The notes under the pieces: generated by a model | Told to the model about the DNA's origin: nothing | Seen by the model: only the letters and a program-made list of their open reading frames with translations | Databases searched by the model: none | Position numbers and translations under genes: made by a program | In this document: positions 1 to 4,956 of the stretch, piece after piece | Layout of the letters: each line of letters opens with the position of its first letter | How positions within the stretch are numbered: position 1 is the first letter of the stretch | Source of the DNA: JBFGCA01 sp041567315 | GTDB lineage: Bacteria > Acidobacteriota > Thermoanaerobaculia > Multivoradales > JAHEKO01 | NCBI GenBank assembly: GCA_041567315.1 | Contig: JBFGCA010000131.1 | Span: 1 to 11,493, forward strand | Direction: 5' to 3' | DNA: 11,493 bases

Positions 1-213
1 GACAAGGCCTCACCGGCCGCTGATGAGGAAGCCCTGAACCTCGATGCGGTGACGGCGGCCCACATCCGCCGGGTGTTGGGCATGACCGGCGGCAAGATCC
101 ACGGCCCGGGTGGCGCAGGCGAGCTGCTGGGCGTCAACCCGAACACGCTCCGCCACCGGATGAGGAAGCTCGGCATCCCGTTTCGCAAGGACCTGCGCGC
201 GGACACAGGGTGA
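1..213 (+). CDS. sigma-54-dependent activator, C-terminal Fis-type HTH (5' partial)
   Basis: This is the last 70 codons of a gene that begins before the window. Frame 1 is open from base 1 to the TGA at 211-213. The translated end contains an alpha-helical stretch (HIRRVLGMTGGKIHGPGG), then AGELLGVNPNTLRHRMRKLGI, the layout of the Fis-type helix-turn-helix that closes NtrC-family (bacterial enhancer-binding) proteins. The GPGGAxxLLGxNPNTLRxRMxKLGI form is typical of regulators that activate RNA polymerase carrying sigma-54, often with GAF or PAS sensor domains (FhlA/NorR-like). The NPNTLRHRM segment is the presumed recognition helix that binds upstream enhancer sites. The AAA+ and sensor domains lie outside the window, so the signal and the target operon cannot be read. 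No sigma-54 promoter (GG-N10-GC type) was convincingly found here that would mark a local target. Confidence 0.9.
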   Translation, partial: DKASPAADEEALNLDAVTAAHIRRVLGMTGGKIHGPGGAGELLGVNPNTLRHRMRKLGIPFRKDLRADTG

Positions 214-331
214 GTGTCCCCTACAACCATCTGAGACACCTCAGAGCAGGGCAGTCAACTTCAGCCGCTCTGCCGGTCCTCTACCCGCACTGCGCTGTGC
301 GACGAGCGCGAAATGCTCGTCTATTTCGCGT

Positions 332-420
332 GAAGACCTCGGGGTTCCAAGTGATCCCGTTTGGGCACCCTAACGGGAAGACCTGGTCGCACAACTGTGC
401 GCAGAAAGACCCTAACGGGA
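332..420. repeat. two tandem ~45-bp units with shared ends and different middles
   Basis: Unit 1 (332-378) and unit 2 (377-420) each begin GAAGACCT and end ACCCTAACGGGA, but their central 24-27 bases differ. The shared words are exact: GAAGACCT at 332-339 and 377-384, and ACCCTAACGGGA at 367-378 and 409-420. The units abut, giving an 18-base junction ACCCTAACGGGAAGACCT at 367-384. Each middle can form a hairpin: TCCCGTT/AACGGGA across 355-378 in unit 1 and CGCAC/GTGCG at 388-401 in unit 2. No third copy is seen. Two copies with unlike middles is too little to call any known array type. Confidence 0.55.
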
Positions 421-436
421 GGGATTTGGAACCCCG
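340..436. repeat. 97-bp imperfect inverted repeat with 11-bp perfect ends
   Basis: CGGGGTTCCAA at 340-350 is the exact reverse complement of 426-436. The similarity continues inward with gaps: ATCCCGTTTGGG at 354-365 faces a segment at 411-425 whose complement contains ATCCC and CCGTTAGG. Between the arms lies the hairpin at 388-401 with an AACT loop. As RNA the whole segment could fold into one long branched stem. The sequence between the arms is not repeated elsewhere in the window. Confidence 0.55.
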
Positions 437-519
437 CTCCGCTCAAGCGCAATCTCTACGACCCACTGAAAGCAAGCCACTTACAGAGCGGTCAGGGCCA
501 TCAAACAGCGCGATTTGCG

Positions 520-539
520 ATGCTGACAGTTGTCAGCAT
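520..539 (-). other. 9-bp hairpin abutting the tRNA-Glu 3' end
   Basis: ATGCTGACA (520-528) and TGTCAGCAT (531-539) are perfect inverted repeats separated by two bases. In the - strand transcript this hairpin starts at the base right after the tRNA CCA. It may stop transcription or block exonucleases and steer tRNA 3' processing. It lacks the U-run of a standard intrinsic terminator, so the terminator reading is weak. Confidence 0.5.
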
Positions 540-617
540 TGGTGTCCCCAACGGGATTCGAACCCGTGTTGCCAGCTTGAAAGGCTGGAGTCCTAGGCCT
601 GGCTAGACGATGGGGAC
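540..617 (-). tRNA. tRNA-Glu (anticodon UUC), CCA encoded
   Basis: Read on the - strand from 617 to 540, the sequence folds into a complete cloverleaf. The acceptor stem is GUCCCCA/UGGGGAC, with discriminator A and a genome-encoded CCA (540-542). The D arm has GUCU opposite GGAC. The anticodon stem is CCAGC/GCUGG with loop CUUUCAA, putting UUC (GAA on the + strand at 579-581) in the anticodon and so decoding glutamate codons GAA and GAG. The T arm is ACGGG-TTCGAAT-CCCGT. Total length is 78 nt with CCA and no intron. The UCGUCUAG...AGGAC D-arm is typical of bacterial tRNA-Glu. It is single here, with no neighbouring tRNA, and stands about 120 bases downstream of a co-directional membrane-protein gene. 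Confidence 0.97.
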
Positions 618-657
618 CGCTGGGGTGGAGGGCGAGGGGCGGCCGCTCGCCGGGCGG

Positions 658-663
658 AGGTTA
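658..663 (-). promoter_or_regulatory. possible extended -10 element for the tRNA-Glu
   Basis: On the - strand this reads TAACCT preceded directly by TGC, the TGn form of an extended -10. It would place transcription start about 34 bases before the mature tRNA. There is no good -35 match 16-18 bases upstream, so the call rests on one short motif and position alone. The tRNA could instead be read through from the membrane-protein gene at 740-1258. Confidence 0.25.
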
Positions 664-739
664 GCACAGGGGTGGCACCGGCGATGCCGTCGGGGAGGCC
701 GTCTGGGCGGCGCTCGGTGGGGCCCGGAGGCGCCGTCGG

Positions 740-1258
740 TCAGGCGGTCAGGTTGGCGGCGAGCTGTTGGCGGTCGCGGCGCAGGAAGAGGAACAGGAGG
801 ACGAGCTGGACGACGACGACCGGCAGGTAGAAGGTGGCGATGTACCAGTGGCCTCCGAGGTGGGGCGCCTGGCTGTCGAAGCCGTAGGCGAAGGTGGCCA
901 GCGAGTAGGCGACGTTGACGATGAGGTAGAGCCAGACGACCCTGACGGCGTGCTTCGACCGCCAGCGCAGGAGGCCGAGGGCGAGCAGCGATAGCAGGAC
1001 CGCGGCCAGGGCGCCGCCGGCGAGGATCCACCTGACCGCATCCGGGAATTCCGGCAGGACGGTTCCATGGAGCGGGCCGAAGTCGACGTTGCGGAAGACG
1101 CCGACCACCATCAGGATGGTGAGCGCGGTGACCGGGTTCTGGCGGCGCAGGTAGGGGACCACCCACCAGACGCAGAGCAGCGCCAGCGTCAGGAGTGTGA
1201 GCGTCAGCGGCAGGAAGTAGGTGATCCAGAAGTCGGGCATGGGGAGGTCCGAAGGCAT
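740..1258 (-). CDS. five-helix integral membrane protein of unknown function
   Basis: The gene encodes 172 residues, most of them in hydrophobic helices. The ATG at 1256-1258 is chosen because AAAAGGAG (1265-1272, - strand) sits six bases before it; the frame stays open upstream, but that part is low-complexity and reads through the promoter region. Predicted membrane helices are near residues 11-36, 42-56, 76-98, 104-126 and 138-160, followed by a short basic tail (LRRDRQQ). The loops hold no recognisable catalytic motif; aromatic and Asp/His residues occur in the loops (FRNVDFGPLHG, GFDSQAPHLGGHWY). I do not recognise the family. It is divergent from the small protein/desaturase pair and co-directional with the tRNA-Glu. 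A TATACT hexamer on the - strand at 1352-1357 could be a -10 for it, without a clear -35. Confidence 0.82.
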   Translation of the reverse strand: MPSDLPMPDFWITYFLPLTLTLLTLALLCVWWVVPYLRRQNPVTALTILMVVGVFRNVDFGPLHGTVLPEFPDAVRWILAGGALAAVLLSLLALGLLRWRSKHAVRVVWLYLIVNVAYSLATFAYGFDSQAPHLGGHWYIATFYLPVVVVQLVLLFLFLRRDRQQLAANLTA

Positions 1259-1421
1259 CGCGCGCTCCTTTTCGGCCTGGGCAGCGGCCGCGCCGCCCGC
1301 GGGGCCGCGCCGCCCGCCACGATCCGTCCATTTCGGTGGATATGCCGCGGCAGTATACACGTCGGGATCGGGCGGCAGTTCGTACGCCGGCTGTTCCGCG
1401 GTCCGCGCCGGGTTACGTTCC

Positions 1422-1450
1422 TTGACAGGCCAGGGCGCCGACTGTAGTTT
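1422..1450 (+). promoter_or_regulatory. sigma-70-type promoter for the small protein/desaturase pair
   Basis: A perfect -35 box TTGACA (1422-1427) is followed by a 17-base spacer and TAGTTT (1445-1450), which keeps the first two bases and the last base of the -10 consensus. Start of transcription would fall near 1457, about 30 bases before the ATG at 1486. The spacing and the perfect -35 make this the most convincing promoter in the window. It points at the two-gene + strand unit. Confidence 0.65.
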
Positions 1451-1485
1451 GGAAGCCGTCTTCGAGACGAGTCGTGGTGGGCGAG

Positions 1486-1698
1486 ATGATCGAACCGGTA
1501 GGTGTGGCACCGGACAGGCGGGTGCACGCCGCGCGCGCCCGCACCGGGGGCTGGCTGCGGACGGTGCGGCTCTACTTCGGGCGATCGTTTTTTCCGATCG
1601 TGACGCTGGTCCTGATCCTCGGGGTGCTGGTCTGGGGGCCGTGGGTGAGCCTGATCGTCGCCACCGTCATGTGGTTTGTCATCATGCAAACGGCGTGA
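1486..1698 (+). CDS. small two-helix membrane protein upstream of the desaturase
   Basis: This 70-residue protein has a basic N-terminal third (RRVHAARARTGGWLRTVRLYFGR), then two hydrophobic segments near residues 35-50 and 53-68 separated by a Gly-Pro-Trp turn, ending MQTA. The pattern predicts a helical hairpin with a positively charged cytoplasmic N-terminus. The start is uncertain: GTG codons at 1474 and 1477 are in frame, but ATG 1486 lies a normal distance from the promoter and has a weak GGTGGGCGAG upstream. The desaturase begins only 10 bases after its TGA, and the desaturase SD overlaps that stop, so the two are very probably co-transcribed and translationally linked. No family is recognised. 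A role as a partner or stabiliser of the desaturase is an inference from context only. Confidence 0.7.
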   Translation: MIEPVGVAPDRRVHAARARTGGWLRTVRLYFGRSFFPIVTLVLILGVLVWGPWVSLIVATVMWFVIMQTA

Positions 1699-1700
1699 GG
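1697..1700 (+). promoter_or_regulatory. ribosome binding site that fixes the desaturase TTG start
   Basis: GAGG at 1697-1700 overlaps the stop codon of the upstream small gene (1696-1698) and lies eight bases before TTG 1709. The only other in-frame initiator nearby, TTG 1676, lies inside the upstream gene without a visible SD. The next ATG would remove about 70 residues including the first membrane helix. This supports initiation at 1709. Confidence 0.6.
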
Positions 1701-1708
1701 TTGTTGCG

Positions 1709-2791
1709 TTGAGCGACCCGAAGCCCGCGAAGCTCGAGCCCGAGGGCGGCGTGCCGCGCCACCAGGCGCCGCGGGGGGCGCGGCAGGGGCTGCTCTCGCA
1801 CCCGCAGGACGTCCACTGCGTGCTCTTCCACCTGCTGACGCTGCTGGCCTACGGCTGCGCCTTCTGGATCTACCTCAACCCCGAGAAGGCGGGGCTCGAC
1901 GGGCCGTACGAGATGGCGGCCTTCGTGATGATGGCGGCGCTGATGCTGGGCTGGTCGGCGGGGATCGACGTCGGGGTCAACTACCACAACCACGCCCACC
2001 GCAAGGTGTTCCGCTCGCGCTGGCTGAGTCTGTGGTTCGGAAGGCTGTGGACCTTCTCGGGGGGCTGGCCGGCCTTTTTCTGGAAGTTCTCGCACGTCAA
2101 CGTCCATCACGCCAAGACGCTCGAGCCGGAGGACTGGACGCTGCCCAAGAAGGGCGCCGACGGCAAGTTCGAGAACTACCACTACTACTCGTGGGCGCAC
2201 TGGCCGTGGCGCTACGCGGCACATCTCTGGCAGGAGTTCAACGCCTTCCCGCAGCTACGCAAGAAGGCGTTGAGGGAGCTGGCGATATTTCTGGCGCTGT
2301 GGTCGATCCCGTTTTTCATCGACCCGTTGATGGCGCTGCTGCTGTGGGTGATGCCGCACTTCTTCGCCAACGTCTTCTTCATGGCGCCGGGGATGTACGT
2401 CCAGCACGTCGGTTGCGTACCGCGCTCGGCCACCCGGCCGTTCAACCACTCGAACACCTTCCTGTCGGGGTTCTTCAACCTGACGATGTTCAACATCGGC
2501 TACCACAACGAGCACCACGACTATCCCGGCGTCCACTGGACCGAGCTGCCCGAGCTGCACCGGCGGCTCAAGGCCGGGCTGATCGGCGCCGGCGTGCGGG
2601 TGATGGCGCCCGGCTACTACCAGGCCTCCTGGGTCTACGGCATGGCGCTCGACCGCGAGAAGGCCGACCGGCGCTTCGACGGGCTGCAGCACCCCGACTA
2701 CCCCCGGCCGCCGGCCGAGCCGGGAAGGGTGCCGTCGCTCGACGCCACCGCGACCCGACCCGGCAAAGCGCCAGCCACCGAGACGGGCTAG
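1709..2791 (+). CDS. membrane fatty acid/lipid desaturase (di-iron, three histidine boxes)
   Basis: The 360-residue product belongs to the membrane-bound di-iron desaturase/hydroxylase superfamily, which uses O2 and electrons to insert a double bond (or hydroxyl) into an acyl chain. Numbered from the TTG start, the three iron-binding histidine clusters are HNHAH (93-97), HVNVHH (129-134) and HNEHH (266-270). A further histidine in MYVQHVG (near 233) may contribute. Hydrophobic helices lie near residues 37-55, 70-88, 192-213 and 215-230, in the order expected for the family. The GYHNEHHD form of the last box is shared with sphingolipid delta-4 desaturases and related acyl-lipid desaturases, but substrate and double-bond position cannot be told. 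No fused cytochrome b5 or ferredoxin domain is present, so electrons must come from elsewhere. The last 30 residues are Pro/Arg-rich and probably disordered. The stop codon lies within the terminal repeat of the following palindrome. Confidence 0.93.
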   Translation: MSDPKPAKLEPEGGVPRHQAPRGARQGLLSHPQDVHCVLFHLLTLLAYGCAFWIYLNPEKAGLDGPYEMAAFVMMAALMLGWSAGIDVGVNYHNHAHRKVFRSRWLSLWFGRLWTFSGGWPAFFWKFSHVNVHHAKTLEPEDWTLPKKGADGKFENYHYYSWAHWPWRYAAHLWQEFNAFPQLRKKALRELAIFLALWSIPFFIDPLMALLLWVMPHFFANVFFMAPGMYVQHVGCVPRSATRPFNHSNTFLSGFFNLTMFNIGYHNEHHDYPGVHWTELPELHRRLKAGLIGAGVRVMAPGYYQASWVYGMALDREKADRRFDGLQHPDYPRPPAEPGRVPSLDATATRPGKAPATETG

Positions 2792-2972
2792 CCTGCACTT
2801 CTCACCGGGTCGCTCGGCGAGCGGGCGTAGGCGTCTGAAGATGCGGGGCTTGCCGACGGAGGGCACCACAGGCGTACTCGAAGTACGTCGAGGATGCCCG
2901 ACCGAGGAAAGTCCCGCAGATTCAGGTGCATCCGCCCGCGCAGCAGTGAGCCGGTGAGAAGTGCAGGCTAGC
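2787..2972. mobile_element. 186-bp palindromic element (MITE-like) with 22-bp perfect ends
   Basis: Bases 2787-2808 and 2951-2972 are exact reverse complements, 22 of 22. Each end is GCTAG followed by CCTGCACTTCTCACCGG read inward. The interior keeps imperfect symmetry: segments 2837-2848 and 2912-2923 pair at 9 of 12 positions, and the centre is a perfect hairpin CGTACT-CGA-AGTACG (2873-2887). The element contains no open frame of interest. The CTAG at each outer end (2788-2791 and 2968-2971) could be a four-base target duplication flanking a shorter element, as made by some DDE transposases. It sits between convergent genes, so a bidirectional terminator role is also possible. The repeat structure is seen directly; mobility is inferred. 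Confidence 0.7.
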
Positions 2973-2996
2973 GCTCCCCCGGCCCGGTGGGAGCCA

Positions 2997-3032
2997 CCGC
3001 TCCGGACCGCGGGCCGCGGACGGCCGGAGCGG
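2997..3032 (-). terminator. GC-rich hairpin after the acyl-CoA dehydrogenase stop
   Basis: CCGCTCCGG (2997-3005) and CCGGAGCGG (3024-3032) form a perfect 9-bp stem, and the 18-base loop holds CCGCGG-type self-complementary sequence that can extend it. It begins about ten bases past the - strand stop codon at 3042-3044, the usual place for a transcription terminator. There is no U-run after it, so it may act as an mRNA 3'-end stabiliser or a U-less terminator. Confidence 0.5.
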
Positions 3033-3041
3033 GACGACCGC

Positions 3042-4919
3042 TCAGGAGGTCTCGGCGCGCCAGGCCTCGAGCAGGCCGGCCCGGGCCGCCGCCTGTAGCG
3101 CCACCAGCTCGCGCTCGGCAGCGGCCAGGTCGGCGGCCGGCTCGACGCCGACGGACAGCGCCAGGCGGCGGAGTACGGCGGCGAGCAGGGCGCCCGACCA
3201 GCCGGCGGCGAACCGCACCTGGTCGCCCTCCCAGGGCGGCCCGCCTTCCACCGGCGCCAGACCGAGGGCCTCGCGGCGGCCCGGGTCGCCCAGCTCGACC
3301 AGCGCCAGCACCGCCTCGAGCCGCGCCAGCAGGTCGGCGGCGGTGAAGCGCAGGCCCTGGTCTTTCTCCCAGCGGCCGTCCTCGCGCAGCCGCCCCACGA
3401 GGTCCAGCAGCCCGCCCGCCACCTCGGCCAGCGGCTCGGCCGGCACGCTCCCCGGCCGCTCGGCCAGGGCCCGGGCGCCGGCCTCCGGGGACAGCATCAG
3501 GGGCCGCGCCGGGCGCCGGCAGACCTCGAGAATGCGGCGCGGCGGGGTGCGGTAGATCTCGCCGGCGGCGGCCAGCGGATCGGCGGCGGCGCGGTCGGTG
3601 CCGCGGGCGGCCACGAGCTGCTCGAGACGCCACTGGATCTGCTCGAGCATCAGGTGGCTGGTGCCGTCGAAGACGCCGTAGAGCAGGACGTCGCGCACCA
3701 GCCGCTGGTAGGGGTACTCGACCAGCAGCGCGTGGGCGGCGAGCACCCGGCGGCCCTCGTCCACCGCTTCTTCGGCGGCGGCGCAGCAGACGTACTTGGC
3801 CACCGCCGTGTAGTAGGCGGCGCCCAGGCCCAGGGCGTTGGTCACCGCCGTCGACTTGAGCGAGGCGGCGGCCGCCAGCCGCTCCAGCGCCGCCTGCCGC
3901 ATCAGGTGGTCGGCGATGGCGTCGAGCCCGAGGATCGGGCCGCCGTAGATGTCGCGCCGCCGGGCGTGCTCGAAGGCCAGCTCGCCGGCCCGCTCGGCGG
4001 CGCCGGTGGCCAGCGCCCCGATCGCCCCGCGCGACAGCGACAGGGTCTTCTGGATCAGCGGGAAGCCTTCGTCGGGACGGCCGACGATCTTCGTGGCCGG
4101 CACCACGACGCCGGCGAAGCCGACGCTCGAGATGTCGGCCGCCGGCGTCGGCAAGGTGCGCCAGCGCCGCTCGGCCTCGACGCCGGGACCGCGCTCGACC
4201 AGGAACAGGGTGAAGTCGCGGGCGGCGCCCAGCGGGCCGTCGTCGGTCACGCCGTGGTCGGCGGTCCGCAGCAGCGCCACGAGTAGCTGGTGCCGGGCGC
4301 CGCCGTTGATGAAGTCCTTGCGGCCGTGCAGCCGGTAGTGGCTGGGCGGGCCGTGGCTCGATCGCCCGTCGCCGTCGCCGGCCGGCCGGAAGACGCCGTC
4401 GCCGTCGAGCGTCCCGGGCTCGGCCCGCGCCCGGTTGCGGGTGAGGTTCGAACCGTGTTCGCGCTCGCTCAGCAGCAGCGAGGCGAAGGCGCCCCGGCGG
4501 ACCCGCCCGAACACCTCGGCCAGGAGCTCGTCGCCGGCACCGATGTAGACCGGCAGCAGCGCCAGGGCGTTGACCCCGAGGGTGATCGCCAGGCTGCCGT
4601 CGTAGCGCGCCGCCAGCTCGTTGAGGGCGCTCAGGTGATAGGCCGTGACCCGCGAGAGCTCGTCGCCCGGCGCCTCGGCGAAGAGCCGGGCCAACCCCCG
4701 GCGCTGCAGCTCGGCGACCACCTCGGCCGGGTAGCTGCCGGTCTCGACCGCCCGCTCCAAGGCGGCGGCGGTGTCGGGCGCCGCCAGGCACTCCTCCACC
4801 GCCTCGAGCACCGGGTCCCGCCAGTCGCCCAGCGGGCACAGGCGGCGCCACGTGCTGGCGGCCGTGACCTCCACCGGCCCGGCGGCCGGCGGCGACGTCG
4901 TCATCTCTCGCTCTCCCAT
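3042..4919 (-). CDS. large acyl-CoA dehydrogenase with extra C-terminal domain
   Basis: The 625-residue product is a flavin acyl-CoA dehydrogenase, which oxidises an acyl-CoA to the 2-enoyl-CoA and passes electrons to an electron-transfer flavoprotein. The N-terminal helical domain covers roughly residues 35-145. The FAD-contacting segment SLLLSEREHGSNL (148-159) and GRKDFINGG (199-207) mark the middle beta domain. SRGAIGALATGAAERAGELAFEHARRRDIYGGPI (296-329) is the family helix with the conserved Arg and (F/Y)G. The catalytic loop reads VFDGTSH, putting Asp418 where the family usually has Glu in an EGT motif. Residues after about 465 form an extra helical domain, giving a length like VLCAD/ACAD9-type enzymes. 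ATG 4919 has GGAGG nine bases upstream; Met6, preceded by GGGAGAG, is an alternative start. The gene is third in an operon, 37 bp after an ABC1-family gene. Substrate is unknown. Confidence 0.93.
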   Translation of the reverse strand: MGEREMTTSPPAAGPVEVTAASTWRRLCPLGDWRDPVLEAVEECLAAPDTAAALERAVETGSYPAEVVAELQRRGLARLFAEAPGDELSRVTAYHLSALNELAARYDGSLAITLGVNALALLPVYIGAGDELLAEVFGRVRRGAFASLLLSEREHGSNLTRNRARAEPGTLDGDGVFRPAGDGDGRSSHGPPSHYRLHGRKDFINGGARHQLLVALLRTADHGVTDDGPLGAARDFTLFLVERGPGVEAERRWRTLPTPAADISSVGFAGVVVPATKIVGRPDEGFPLIQKTLSLSRGAIGALATGAAERAGELAFEHARRRDIYGGPILGLDAIADHLMRQAALERLAAAASLKSTAVTNALGLGAAYYTAVAKYVCCAAAEEAVDEGRRVLAAHALLVEYPYQRLVRDVLLYGVFDGTSHLMLEQIQWRLEQLVAARGTDRAAADPLAAAGEIYRTPPRRILEVCRRPARPLMLSPEAGARALAERPGSVPAEPLAEVAGGLLDLVGRLREDGRWEKDQGLRFTAADLLARLEAVLALVELGDPGRREALGLAPVEGGPPWEGDQVRFAAGWSGALLAAVLRRLALSVGVEPAADLAAAERELVALQAAARAGLLEAWRAETS

Positions 4920-4956
4920 CTCCTCGCTCCTCCGCGGTCCGCGCTCCGGGCGCCTC

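Larger units (their letters stand above)
214..519. other. gene-free, hairpin-rich intergenic stretch
   Basis: About 300 bases between the activator stop and the tRNA hairpin hold no credible gene. The open frames across it read into the tRNA and have no family resemblance. Its base composition is more balanced than that of the flanking genes. It contains short inverted repeats at 231-244 (CTGAG/CTCAG), 242-272 (CAGAGC/GCTCTG), 286-301 (CGCAC/GTGCG), 301-321 (GACGAGC/GCTCGTC), 307-330 (CGCGAAAT/ATTTCGCG), 340-436 (11-bp ends) and 388-401 (CGCAC/GTGCG). No hairpin is followed by a clear T-run on either strand, so none is a textbook intrinsic terminator. The stretch could be a structured RNA, a relic of a repeat element, or the 3' untranslated region of the activator mRNA. 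Confidence 0.6.

Noticed and set aside
332..420. CRISPR array or integron attC site
   Set aside because: There are only two units, the shared words are short, no cas or integrase gene is present, and the boxes do not match the attC consensus.
367..567. Integrative-element attachment duplication at the tRNA-Glu 3' end
   Set aside because: The repeats at 367-378 and 409-420 share only about 10 bases with the tRNA T-arm region (CCCAACGGGA versus CCCTAACGGGA). No integrase gene is present, so the likeness is too short.
210..606. Possible small proteins between the activator and the tRNA
   Set aside because: The open frames run into the tRNA gene, lack an SD and show no conserved features.
2904..2914. 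GAGGAAAGTCC, resembling a conserved piece of RNase P RNA
   Set aside because: The surrounding sequence is a palindrome of under 200 bases and lacks the other conserved RNase P regions and length.
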